Assembly (NCBI RefSeq): GCF_036231355.1
Contig: NZ_CP109496.1
Span: 496,001-560,000, forward strand
Reading direction: 5' to 3'
DNA from: Streptomyces sp. NBC_01431
GTDB lineage: Bacteria; Actinomycetota; Actinomycetes; Streptomycetales; Streptomycetaceae
Length of the DNA: 64,000 nt
The translations under genes were made by a program, and so were the position numbers. The notes beneath the pieces were generated by a model, which was not told the origin of the DNA, did not search any database, and saw only the letters and a program-made list of their open reading frames with translations. The number at the start of each line of letters is the position of its first letter. The first letter of the stretch is position 1. Below are positions 25,244 to 33,640 of the stretch, in pieces.

Positions 25244-27051
25244 CGCGTGGACCCCGGGGAGTCGTTCTTGGTGATGAGGTGGTTTCCGAGGACCAGATAG
25301 TCGATCTCGGTGCCCATGAAGCAGGCCAGGGCGTCGGTGGGGGTGCAGACGATGGGTTCGCCGGCGACGTTGAACGAGGTGTTGATCAGGCAGGGCGTGT
25401 CGGTGAGTTCGATGAACTTCCGCAGCAGTGCCGTAAGCCGTGGGGTTCCCTCTTCTGTCAGGGTCTGGATACGGGAGGTGCCGTCCACGTGTACGGCCCC
25501 GGGGATGCGGTCCTTGTATTCGTCGCGGACGGGGAAGACGAAGGTCATGTACGGGGAGCTGGTCTTACGCCCCATGTCGAAGATCTTCGGCGCCTGCTCT
25601 TCGAGGACAAGGGGAGCGAACGGGCGGAAGGGTTCCCGGTGCTTGACCCGGGTGTTGATGATGTCCTTGATGTCGGTGAAGCCGGGGTTGGCGATGATGC
25701 TGCGATGCCCGAGCGCGCGTGGCCCGTGCTCGACGCGGCCTTCGACCCAGCCGATGACGACCTTCTTCGTCAGCAGCTTCGCCACCTGCTCGATGACCTC
25801 GTCGTCCTCCAGACGCGAGACGAGGACGCGGCCGGTGAAGCCCTCAAGGGCCTCCTCGATCGCGGCGTCGTCATAGGCCGGGCCCAGATAGGGGGTGACG
25901 GGTGCGGCGGCGAGGGCGCCCGCGGGATCGGTGTCGGGGTGGTTGAGCCAGGCGTGGGCCGCGGCTCCGATGGTGATGCCCGTGTCGGAGGCGCCGAAGC
26001 TGACCTGCATGTCATCGAAGCGGGACCCCTCGAACATCGGGGTGTTGTTCAGGCAGTTCAGGGCGACGCCACCCTCGAACAGCAGCCGGTCGAGATCCGT
26101 CCTGTTCTCCAGGTGACGGACCTGGTGGGCGGTGGCGACGTTCAGCATCTGCTGCGCGGCGGCGGCGACACGGGCCTTGTATTCGAGGGTGTCTTCGAAG
26201 GGTCCGAAGTACTCCTCGAACAGGGCATCGTGGCTGTGCAGGTTGTCGGTCTGAAGGGGCTTGGTGAAGGTGTAACGGCCGCCGTCATGCAGCGTCAGAA
26301 GCTGCTCGATGAACGGGTTCGGAGTCGGGGGGTTGGTGTATCCGGCCAGGCCCATCACCTTGTACTCGTCGTTGTTGGGGACGAAGCCGAGGAAGCGGGT
26401 GATGGCGGAGAACAGGGTGCCGATGGAGTACTCGGCCCCGGTGACGGTGTCGTCGAAGACGGTGATCCGGCCGTCGCGGATCTCGCCCATCAAGGTCGAG
26501 AAGCGTTCGGCGCGCCCGTCGCTGACGAGGAACGCGGCGTCCTTCATGCCTGCGAGGTAGTAGCCGGTCGTGGCGTGAGCCAGGTGGTGCGGGACGAAGC
26601 GGACCTTGGCCGGATCGGGACGGTGTCCGGTGCGGGCTTCGAAGTCCGCGAGGATCGCTTCGTGGCTGACGATCTGATCGAACAAGTCCGCTATGTCGCT
26701 CATGAGATCGGCCTTCGCGGCCTGCGGCATCGGCGAGGTGCGAATGCCGTTCAGGATCTCGTTCAGAACTTGGGTGGACCAGTCCCAGGGGAAGGCGAAC
26801 AGGTCGACGTCATCGAACGTGATTCCGGCTTCCTTGAGGCACCAGTCGATCGCGTTCGTGGGGAAGTCGGTGGTCTTCTTCTCCCTGTTGAGGCGTTCTT
26901 CCTCCACCGCGGCGACGAGGCGGCCGTCCATCAGGAGTGCGGCGGCGGCATCGTGGCCCAAGAGGTAATGCTTGTTGATGCCGGTCGCACCGAGGCGTTC
27001 GGAGAAGAACTCCGACACCCGGCTGAAACCGTTACATCCCAGAACAATCAC
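25240..27051 (-). CDS. O-carbamoyltransferase (NodU/CmcH/TobZ-type)
   Basis: A 603-residue enzyme transferring a carbamoyl group from carbamoyl phosphate, through carbamoyl-AMP, to a hydroxyl of a small molecule. The N-terminal Kae1-like half has GHDAAAALL (residues 32-40) and the metal/His cluster HHLAHA (His155, His156, His159). SDGRAERFS, FEGGVALNCLNN and the C-terminal VEGRVEHGPRALGHRSI block are as in the family. GTG 27051 has AGGAAG 7 bases upstream. Family members tailor antibiotics, Nod factors and aminoglycosides. It follows the FAD oxidoreductase by 22 bases. The acceptor cannot be deduced. Confidence 0.9.
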   Translation of the reverse strand: MIVLGCNGFSRVSEFFSERLGATGINKHYLLGHDAAAALLMDGRLVAAVEEERLNREKKTTDFPTNAIDWCLKEAGITFDDVDLFAFPWDWSTQVLNEILNGIRTSPMPQAAKADLMSDIADLFDQIVSHEAILADFEARTGHRPDPAKVRFVPHHLAHATTGYYLAGMKDAAFLVSDGRAERFSTLMGEIRDGRITVFDDTVTGAEYSIGTLFSAITRFLGFVPNNDEYKVMGLAGYTNPPTPNPFIEQLLTLHDGGRYTFTKPLQTDNLHSHDALFEEYFGPFEDTLEYKARVAAAAQQMLNVATAHQVRHLENRTDLDRLLFEGGVALNCLNNTPMFEGSRFDDMQVSFGASDTGITIGAAAHAWLNHPDTDPAGALAAAPVTPYLGPAYDDAAIEEALEGFTGRVLVSRLEDDEVIEQVAKLLTKKVVIGWVEGRVEHGPRALGHRSIIANPGFTDIKDIINTRVKHREPFRPFAPLVLEEQAPKIFDMGRKTSSPYMTFVFPVRDEYKDRIPGAVHVDGTSRIQTLTEEGTPRLTALLRKFIELTDTPCLINTSFNVAGEPIVCTPTDALACFMGTEIDYLVLGNHLITKNDSPGSTR

Positions 27052-27073
27052 GGTATTTCTTCCTGTTTTGAGG

Positions 27074-28120
27074 CTACTTGGCGATCAGCAGGTCGCGGAG
27101 CTTTCCCCCGGCCGCGGGTGCCTGACACAGACCGGCACCGGTGAAACCGGCCGCGTACAGGAAGCGGCGGGTGGGGTGTTGGCCGATGAAGGCGGTGTTG
27201 TTGGGGCTGGCATCGAAGTCGCCGGTCCACGCGCGATGCAGGCCGATGCCCTCCAAGGCGGGGAACAGGGTGCCGAGATGGCCGCTGATGCGGCCGAGCC
27301 AGGCTTCGCGTGCTTCCCCGGCCTTGGGTACGCCCATGGCGAGGAGGATGCGGTCCTTCCACGAGCGGATCCGCAGGCCGGATGTGGCATGCATCGTCAT
27401 GGGCATCTCGCGGTGCGGGAAGGGCGGAATATCGGTGAACAGCATCTCGATCGCGTGGGGTGTCATCGGCAGGTCGACCGATGCCATGGATGCCACCTCG
27501 CCGGACCAGGGCCCGGCCGCACACACAATGCTGTCCGCCTTGATGCTGCCCCGGGGGGTGTGGACGGTGTTGTCGTCGTCGATACGTGTGACGGGTATGT
27601 GGGTGAACAGATCGGCGCCGTGATTGCGGGCGGCGGCGGCGTAGCCACGGACGATGTCCAGGCTGTCTACGTGGTACGCCTCGGGAGACCAGGCGGCGGC
27701 CAGGACGGCGCGTTCGTTGACCAGCGGATTGAGTCCGGATGCTTCGCGGGCACTGATCAGGCCGACTTGGACGCCGGCGTCCTGCTGGGCTTGATGGGTG
27801 GCCTCGAATTCGGCGATCTGCTTTTCATCGGTGAACAGCACCATGAACCCGAGCCGCCTCAGGGCGAGAGGGGTTGCGGTGTGGCGGGCGAAGTCGTGGT
27901 AGGCGTTCAGGCTGTCCACGGCCATGCGCCCGGTGTGGGGATCGCCGGGGAAGTAGGTGCGGACCATGCCCGCGGTGTGCGCGGATGCTCCACCGCCGAG
28001 GCCACCGCGCTCCAACAGCACGGTGTTCACGCCGGCTTCGGCGAGGTGGTAGGCGGCGGAGGTTCCGATCACTCCCCCGCCGATGACGACGGCGTCAGCG
28101 CGGGCAGGCAGGGCGCTCAA
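27074..28120 (-). CDS. FAD-dependent amine/amino acid oxidoreductase (DAO family)
   Basis: 348 residues from TTG 28120, chosen because CACAGGAGA lies just upstream and the dinucleotide fold then starts promptly: AVVIGGGVIGTSAAYHLAEAG with Gly14, Gly16, Gly19, followed by Glu/Arg recognition VLLERGG. GLGGGASAHTAGMVRT is the FAD-contact motif of DAO-fold oxidases. The end DFDASPNNTAFIGQHP and AAGFTGAGLCQAPAAGG is the usual C-terminal FAD motif. Members oxidise D-amino acids, sarcosine, glycine or cyclic amines. Soluble. In this cassette it might oxidise or reduce a C-N bond next to the opine-synthase-like protein. Confidence 0.88.
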   Translation of the reverse strand: MSALPARADAVVIGGGVIGTSAAYHLAEAGVNTVLLERGGLGGGASAHTAGMVRTYFPGDPHTGRMAVDSLNAYHDFARHTATPLALRRLGFMVLFTDEKQIAEFEATHQAQQDAGVQVGLISAREASGLNPLVNERAVLAAAWSPEAYHVDSLDIVRGYAAAARNHGADLFTHIPVTRIDDDNTVHTPRGSIKADSIVCAAGPWSGEVASMASVDLPMTPHAIEMLFTDIPPFPHREMPMTMHATSGLRIRSWKDRILLAMGVPKAGEAREAWLGRISGHLGTLFPALEGIGLHRAWTGDFDASPNNTAFIGQHPTRRFLYAAGFTGAGLCQAPAAGGKLRDLLIAK

Positions 28121-28205
28121 GGGCTTCTCCTGTGATGTGGGCTTCTGGTGGCGGGGATGCGTACGGGTGTCGTCAGCTGCGCGGCGGACTCCGCTCCGGC
28201 CATGG

Positions 28206-29207
28206 CTACGCGCCTGTCTTGACGCCCTGCTGGCGCAGGTGGTCTCCGGTCTCCCACGGGTACAGCTGGAGGTTCCAGCCGCCGAGGCAGTTGATGTAGA
28301 GGGCCATCTGGCTGGTGACGGCGTAGAAGTCGTCACGGTCGAGGCGGTTGAGGACGTCGAGGAAGCGCTGGGTGAACGCCCAGAGCTTCTCCAGGCCGCA
28401 GTAACCCAGGAACTCGGCGGGGACACCCACCAGGAGGCGAGCCATGTGGACGAGGGAGTCCATCGGCATGTCCTGGACGGCGGCGCGGACGAGTCCGCCG
28501 TAGGCGGCGTAACCCAGCGGCCGGGTCTCACCGTTGACGAACAACAGGGTGGGAAGGACAGTGCCGAAGTTGCCTGCCTGGGAGGGGATGATGCCCTGGT
28601 GGAGGCCCTCCAGTTCGGCCGGGGGCGCGAGCCAGATCTTCTCGGTCTCGGCCGCGATGTCGGCGATCAGGTGGCTGGCGGCCGTGTTGGTGGCCTGGAG
28701 CATCGGGATGCGGTGACCACCCGGCCCACCTGCGCGGCGGACTTCGGCGAGGATCTGCTTCTTCGTGGAGTAGACGGCGTCCCAGATCGCGGCCCCGGCT
28801 TCCAGCAGGGCGGGCATGTCCGCCTCACGGATCTGGCCAACGGGGGTGGCGGGCATCGGCTCGGTCAGGGTGCCGTACTTGATGCCCAAGTGCTGCAAGC
28901 CGGAGCAGAACACGGTGCCGTTGGGGGCCTCGCGCCGGTCGGGGATACGGGTGGTGTGGGGGGTGTGCAGGAGCGTGGGTATGGGCGCTACGTGGTAGAG
29001 GTGTTCCCCCGCTATGAGGGCGTGTCCCTGGAGACTCTGGTAGGGCAGGGACTCCCACAGGGCGTCGGCCAGTGCCGGGTTGCGGTCGTCAAGGTCGGCG
29101 GTGACCGTGATGCCGAAGTTGGGCCAGGAGATCTCGATCTGACGGGCAGACAGCTTCTCGGACAAGGCTTTTCCCGTTCGTTGATTCGGCTTGTCCGAGG
29201 AGTACAT
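28206..29207 (-). CDS. Cucumopine-synthase-like protein
   Basis: About 333 residues. The N-terminal half has a cyclophilin-like DUF3830-type pattern: EISWPNFGITVTADLDDRNPA, ALWESLPYQSLQGHALIAGEH, GTVFCSGLQHLGIKYG. The remainder is helical (PALLEAGAAIWDAVYSTKKQ, ending YINCLGGWNLQLYP) as in the cucumopine synthase C-terminal bundle. Agrobacterium cucumopine synthase condenses histidine with 2-oxoglutarate; a chemically related cyclisation or condensation is a hypothesis here. The start is uncertain: ATG 29207 and 29243 both lack a spaced ribosome site, and TTG 29171 is possible. First gene of the minus-strand operon. Assignment from recall, moderate. Confidence 0.5.
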   Translation of the reverse strand: MYSSDKPNQRTGKALSEKLSARQIEISWPNFGITVTADLDDRNPALADALWESLPYQSLQGHALIAGEHLYHVAPIPTLLHTPHTTRIPDRREAPNGTVFCSGLQHLGIKYGTLTEPMPATPVGQIREADMPALLEAGAAIWDAVYSTKKQILAEVRRAGGPGGHRIPMLQATNTAASHLIADIAAETEKIWLAPPAELEGLHQGIIPSQAGNFGTVLPTLLFVNGETRPLGYAAYGGLVRAAVQDMPMDSLVHMARLLVGVPAEFLGYCGLEKLWAFTQRFLDVLNRLDRDDFYAVTSQMALYINCLGGWNLQLYPWETGDHLRQQGVKTGA

Positions 29208-29243
29208 CCCCAGCCGGAGAGATCCAACAGGCGTCAAAACCAT

Positions 29244-30023
29244 GAAACTTGATCATCCCGAGACCCATGGTTTTCGTGTGTTTCTACTGAACCGCAGCTC
29301 AGGTGGGCTGGCGCGGTGGCGGCTCCCGGGATGTCCGAGTTGGAATGGATCGTCGCTTTCCCGAAGCGAGTTGGCCGCGCTCGCCGGGTAACTGGTGAGC
29401 AGTCTCAGGAGGTTCAGGGGCAGTGGGAGTAACTGGCCGACCCCGCAGACATGTTGTTCCGTCGGGCCGAACAGAACCGAGCCGAAGGGGGACGCCGCTG
29501 ATGCGGCGGCTCCGGCGGAAGCGCAGGTGGCGGGGCCCGCCGGGCAGTTGATCTCGCACCGCCGCCGCCAGCCCCTTCGGCACCCGACGGCACCGCGCCG
29601 GCCAGCCGGAACAGTTCATCGTGGCGAACGGTCAGACACGCATGGAACTCACCCCGGAAGCATGCGACGACTGCGCCCCGGACCACCACGACAAGGCCCG
29701 AGTCCGCCACCGAATCAACCACGACGCACGTCAAGTGCGGTAATAGGTAAGCAAGTTCAACGAAGCACACCTGGAGGTTGCCCGCCCGATGTGGGGCGCC
29801 ACATCAGCCCCCGACCAGCAACCCATCTCCACATGGGAACGGAACAAGGCTGAAACCACTGGAGTTCGGGAGGCGAAGAGCTCAACTCCCCCGAGCGGGG
29901 GCACACCGACTCTGGCTGCACCCCCGAGCGGGGGCACACCAACTCTGGCTGTGCCCCCGCCTGTCAGACATCCGCGGCGTTCAAGACACGCCACGGTTGG
30001 AACCATCGGGTGAGGTTGCCGGG
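29244..30023. other. Intergenic stretch with a repeat and a possible gene fragment
   Basis: About 780 bases. A plus-strand frame from about 29552 to a TAA at 29741-29743 (contains EQFIVANGQTRMELTPEACD and HHDKARVRHRI) has coding-like codon bias, but only an internal ATG at 29642 and no domain I can name; it may be a remnant. A 33-bp repeat lies at 29888-29955. No other gene-like signal. Confidence 0.35.
29888..29955. repeat. Two-copy 33-bp direct repeat with palindromic core
   Basis: The palindrome CCCCCGAGCGGGGG followed by CACACCRACTCTGGCTG occurs at 29888 and again at 29921, a 33-base period; a third partial copy (GTGCCCCCGC) follows. Could be repeated hairpins or the ends of a lost element. 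Confidence 0.55.
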
Positions 30024-30206
30024 TCAGAGGAGGCCGACGACGACGCCGACCAGGTTCAAGACGAGGCCGACGACACCGCCCAGGCCACCACCCCCGTCCA
30101 GGCCACCGCTGTCGGCGGCCTGGGCGGGAGTGGCTAGCGCGATGCCTGCCAGCGCTAGAGGGACAGTCGCCGAAGTGGCGACGGCGAACCGGCGAAAGGG
30201 GCTCAT
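30024..30206 (-). CDS. Small secreted Gly/hydrophobic peptide
   Basis: 60 residues. GGGAG lies about 9 bases before ATG 30206. Signal peptide MSPFRRFAVATSATVPLALAG with cleavage near AQAADSG (about residue 31). The mature 29 residues are Gly-rich then strongly hydrophobic (GGVVGLVLNLVGVVVGLL), with no Cys. Too short for a chaplin and lacks its motifs. It may associate with the membrane or assemble on the surface; function unknown. Confidence 0.55.
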   Translation of the reverse strand: MSPFRRFAVATSATVPLALAGIALATPAQAADSGGLDGGGGLGGVVGLVLNLVGVVVGLL

Positions 30207-31166
30207 GACATGACTCCCAGAGGTGTGTGTTGGTGCACGGGTGGTGTGGGCTGGCAGTTCCCCGCCCGTAGGCCCCTCGCATCGGCGTACTAAGGCGTAT
30301 GCGAGCTTCCAGGGACGCTTGAACCACCAGGGCGCCGCGACATGCGCGACAAGCCAATAACAGACATATCAGACAGGCACTACCTCCGCCAGCCACGTCC
30401 CATCCCCGATACTGCAAGCGTGGAGCGGGCCGTCGTAGCGGGCATCCACGGGCGGCGAACCAATCCGGCGCCGACTCGTCGAACAGCCCGGTCTCCCAGT
30501 AGACACACCGACACAGGGCCCCCGTCATAGTGAGAAGCCCAGCGGCCGTACCCGGCCCACCGAGGGCCGTCCCGGCCCCACCCCCGCGCACACCCGCAGC
30601 CCCGAAACCCGCCACGCTCCCGGGCCCAACCATGCAGTCCGGCATGGGCGTTCCCATCGGGGCGGGACGCGAGGCGCCGCAGACGACGTAGCAAATGGCT
30701 TAGCAGATACGGCGATTCGACCGTCGCCCGTTGCCTGCCAACGGCGGTGCACACGCGCCGGATGAGGCGGGTCGGCGTGCCTGACAACGGCGGTGCACGC
30801 GGGCCGGATGAGCGGGTCGGCCGAAGGTGGCTAGCGCCGCGAAGCATCCCCACACGGCGAGCAGCCGCCCATTGGGCCGACCCTCTCTCCCCCCGCCCAG
30901 CCGACGGCCCCGGCCGCCGAAACAACCGCGACGGCAACCGGCAACCCGCAGCCGACAGCACAGAAAGCCGGAGCCGCCAGCACCACGGCAGCACTGCCGA
31001 TACCCCGCTGACATCCGCCGCTCCGATGGACATGCACTCCATAGTGTCCGGTACGGCGCACGTGGGGCGGCGGTACGGACCATCTCATCTCCCCTGTCCT
31101 GCAGGCCAGTTGCGCGCCCGCGTCACCGTTTCCCGACCGTCAAAAACGAGACGGCTGCCGCCGAGA
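30207..31166. other. About 960 bases without a convincing gene
   Basis: Overlapping frames on both strands show only Arg/Pro/Gly-rich, motif-free translations. The stretch contains a 46-bp direct duplication at 30732-30823. Confidence 0.4.
30732..30823. repeat. 46-bp direct duplication
   Basis: Two adjacent copies beginning TGCCTGCCAACGGCGGTGCA (30732) and TGCCTGACAACGGCGGTGCA (30778), both followed by C/G-rich sequence with GCCGGATGAG and GGGTCGGC. A few mismatches and one indel. Confidence 0.6.
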
Positions 31167-31180
31167 GTGATGTGGGTCAC
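31167..31180 (+). promoter_or_regulatory. Crp-like binding site
   Basis: GTGATGTGGGTCAC fits the streptomycete Crp consensus GTG-N6-GNCAC and is partially palindromic. It is 90 bases upstream of the ABC exporter ATPase start at 31271. Function inferred from motif only. Confidence 0.35.
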
Positions 31181-31270
31181 CTCTCGTTCCCGTAGCGTTC
31201 AACTCCTCGTCCCTGCAGGCGTTGTACGCACTTCCCTATGGTCCTTGGGGTTCTTCGAAAGAGGGGGCGC

Positions 31271-32281
31271 ATGAACACACTGCCGGCACTCCGGGCACGC
31301 GAGATCACCAAGTGCTTCGGGGACGTCGTCGCGCTCGACAGCATTGACCTGAATGTGGCGCAGGGTCAGGTCCATGGCCTGGCCGGACCGAACGGGGCGG
31401 GCAAGACAACCTTGCTCGGCCTCCTGCTCGGACTGGCCATCCCCGACAGCGGCCGCCTCGAAATCCTGGGCACGCCAGTGGGGCGGGCGCTCGCCGCGCC
31501 GGACGGTGTCGCCGGCTTCGTGGACGGGCCCGGTCTTTACCCCTCGCTCACCGCCCGGCAGAACCTCGCCGCGCTGGCCGCGCTACGCGGGCACGACGCG
31601 CGGACGGCGGGGATCGACGACGTACTCGCACGGGTCGGGCTCACCGATGTCGCCGACGACCGGACCCGCGGGTTCTCGCTCGGGATGCGCCAGCGGCTCG
31701 GGCTCGCCGCCGCCCTGATCACCAAACCCCGACTGCTCGTGCTCGACGAACCGTGCAACGGCCTGGACCCGGCCGCCAAGAGGCACGTACACGGTGTCCT
31801 CACCGAGCTCGCCGCGGACGGAACCAGCATCGTGCTTTCCAGCCACCGCATGGACGACCTCGAAGCGCTGTGTTCCGAGGTCACCATCCTCGCCACCGGA
31901 CGGGTCGTCTTCTGTGGGCCGCTGAGCAAGCTCGCCGCCGAGAACGACGAACTCGACTACCGGCTGCTCACCTCCGAGCCACAGGCCGCCCGTCGGCTGG
32001 CATCCGAGACGGACGGGATCCGGGTCACCGCCGCCACCCAGGGGCGCCCCGACCCCGGCGTGCTGATCGTTCGCGCCATCGTGCCCGCCCTTGACGAACT
32101 GGTACGGCGGCTCGTTCGCGCGGGCATCGCGTTGCGCGAGCTCGCACCCGTGGTCTCGCCACTCGAAGCGGCGTTCCTCTCCCTCACCGGGCAATCGACC
32201 GACCAACCGGCCCCGTCTGCCGCCAGGCAACCATCGCCGCGCGGGAAGCGGCGGACCGAGCCGCAGGAGGCCAACCGATGA
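31271..32281 (+). CDS. ABC exporter ATP-binding protein (BcrA-like)
   Basis: 336 residues. ATG 31271 has AGAGGGGG immediately upstream; the earlier GTG/ATG at 31238 does not. Walker A GPNGAGKTT (39-47), signature FSLGMRQR (135-142, the exporter-type variant lacking the canonical LSGGQ), Walker B LLVLDEPCNGLDP (155-167), and the C-terminal RLLTSEPQAARRL region. The DGPGLYPSLTARQNL block is typical of drug/bacteriocin self-resistance ATPases. It overlaps the permease by ATGA, so they form one exporter. Confidence 0.9.
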   Translation: MNTLPALRAREITKCFGDVVALDSIDLNVAQGQVHGLAGPNGAGKTTLLGLLLGLAIPDSGRLEILGTPVGRALAAPDGVAGFVDGPGLYPSLTARQNLAALAALRGHDARTAGIDDVLARVGLTDVADDRTRGFSLGMRQRLGLAAALITKPRLLVLDEPCNGLDPAAKRHVHGVLTELAADGTSIVLSSHRMDDLEALCSEVTILATGRVVFCGPLSKLAAENDELDYRLLTSEPQAARRLASETDGIRVTAATQGRPDPGVLIVRAIVPALDELVRRLVRAGIALRELAPVVSPLEAAFLSLTGQSTDQPAPSAARQPSPRGKRRTEPQEANR

Positions 32282-33636
32282 CCACCACCCTCGCCGCCCG
32301 GTCCGCCTCCGGCATCCGTCGCGTATCCGTGGTTCGCGGCTACCGCTTCGAGCTGGTCAAGCTCGTATCGCAGTGGCGAGTACGCCTGCTGGTCCTCGCG
32401 TGCTGGACCGTTCCGGCCGTCTTCGTCGCCGCGGTCAGCCAACAGAGCACGCTCCCCTCCGACACCCTCTTCGGGCGCTGGATGCTCGCCACCGGGTGGG
32501 CGGGGCCGCTGGTGACGCTGGGTTTCGCGGGCACTTGGGCACTCCCCTTGCTGACGTCGGTGGTCGCCGGTGACGTGTTCGCCTCGGAGGACCGGCTCGG
32601 TACCTGGCGTCACCTCCTCGTGGCGGTGCGGTCGCCGCGGCGGATCTTCGTGACGAAGGCGCTGGCCAGCCTCACGGTGATCCTGCTACTCGTGGCAGGC
32701 CTCGCCTGTTCCAGCACGGCCGGGGGGCTCTTGGCGGTCGGCAACCACCCCCTGGTCGGCCTCGACGGGCACACCCTGAGCGGCTCGGAGGCCGCCGGGA
32801 AGGTCCTGCTGGCCTGGCTCTGCGTGCTCGCCCCGACCCTCGCCCTCGCCGCGATCGGCCTGCTGGGATCCGTCGCCCTCGGACGCTCCCCGATTGGGCT
32901 GTTGCTGCCCGCGCTCGTAGCGCTCGCGATGCAACTCGCCCAGATGCTGCCGTTGCCCACCCCGGTACGCCTCGCGTTGCCGAGCTACGCGTTCATCGCC
33001 TGGAACGGGCTGTTCACCAGCCCGGCCCAGGCCGGACCGCTCCTGATCGCCGTCGTGGTCAGCCTGCTCTGGGCCGCGACCGCGACCGGGCTGGCCCATC
33101 TCCTCTTCGTACGGCGCGACTTCACGAATCCGGCGCACGACGGCTCGGGGCGCCGCGCGCTCACCGCCGGTGCCCTGCCCCTCGTCGGGCTCCTCGTGGT
33201 GACGGTCGTGGTGGTCGCCGTGGCGACCCCGGCCGCCGGTTCCGGCATCGGGCAGGACAAGGTGCAGCGCTCGGTCGCGACGGCCTTCGCCCACCTCTAC
33301 CGCTCACAGGCCGAGCAGCTCAACCGGCCGCGTGTCACCGAGGCGCAGCTCAAGGCCGCCGCGGCGTGCACCAAGGGCAGCGTCCAGACGGGCGCCCAGG
33401 GGCCGGGCAACGACTGGCGCTGTGTCGTGTCCTGGCACCTCCCTGACGTCGAGGCCACCGGGCAGGCCGTCTACCAGCTCGACGTCACCGCAGACGGGCG
33501 GTACGTCGCCGACGGCGACGGGCCGAAGGAAGTGAACGGCTACTTCCTGGTGCGGACTCCGCACGGGGACGCACCGAACCCGCTCTGGCAGTTCGACGGC
33601 AACGTCGAGCTGCTTTCCGCCACCCCGAAGGGATGA
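32278..33636 (+). CDS. ABC-2-type permease with C-terminal extracytoplasmic domain
   Basis: 452 residues. N-terminal basic segment YRFELVKLVSQWRVRLL, then about six spans (for example CWTVPAVFVAAVS, VILLLVAGLACSST, LLIAVVVSLLWAATATGLAH, PLVGLLVVTVVVVAVAT). After the last span near residue 320, about 130 residues remain that are not hydrophobic and have two Cys (AACTKG, WRCVV). That tail resembles a secreted small-domain (DUF4333-like) fold and is unusual for ABC-2 permeases. Downstream phosphoesterase starts 4 bases after the stop. Confidence 0.8.
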   Translation: MTTTLAARSASGIRRVSVVRGYRFELVKLVSQWRVRLLVLACWTVPAVFVAAVSQQSTLPSDTLFGRWMLATGWAGPLVTLGFAGTWALPLLTSVVAGDVFASEDRLGTWRHLLVAVRSPRRIFVTKALASLTVILLLVAGLACSSTAGGLLAVGNHPLVGLDGHTLSGSEAAGKVLLAWLCVLAPTLALAAIGLLGSVALGRSPIGLLLPALVALAMQLAQMLPLPTPVRLALPSYAFIAWNGLFTSPAQAGPLLIAVVVSLLWAATATGLAHLLFVRRDFTNPAHDGSGRRALTAGALPLVGLLVVTVVVVAVATPAAGSGIGQDKVQRSVATAFAHLYRSQAEQLNRPRVTEAQLKAAAACTKGSVQTGAQGPGNDWRCVVSWHLPDVEATGQAVYQLDVTADGRYVADGDGPKEVNGYFLVRTPHGDAPNPLWQFDGNVELLSATPKG

Positions 33637-33640
33637 CCCC

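Noticed and set aside
25279..27144. Over 600-codon frame antisense to the carbamoyltransferase
   Set aside because: Same shadow effect; its translation is low-complexity Gly/Val/Asp-rich with no domains.
29552..29743. Small plus-strand gene with EACDD-x-HHD segment
   Set aside because: Codon bias plausible but no start with a ribosome site and no known domain; listed only as a possible fragment within the intergenic entry.
30024..30206. Chaplin short form
   Set aside because: No Cys pair and no chaplin motif in the 29-residue mature part.
29731..31042. Several 200-300 codon minus-strand frames
   Set aside because: Arg/Gly/Pro-rich, motif-free, no ribosome sites; overlap each other.
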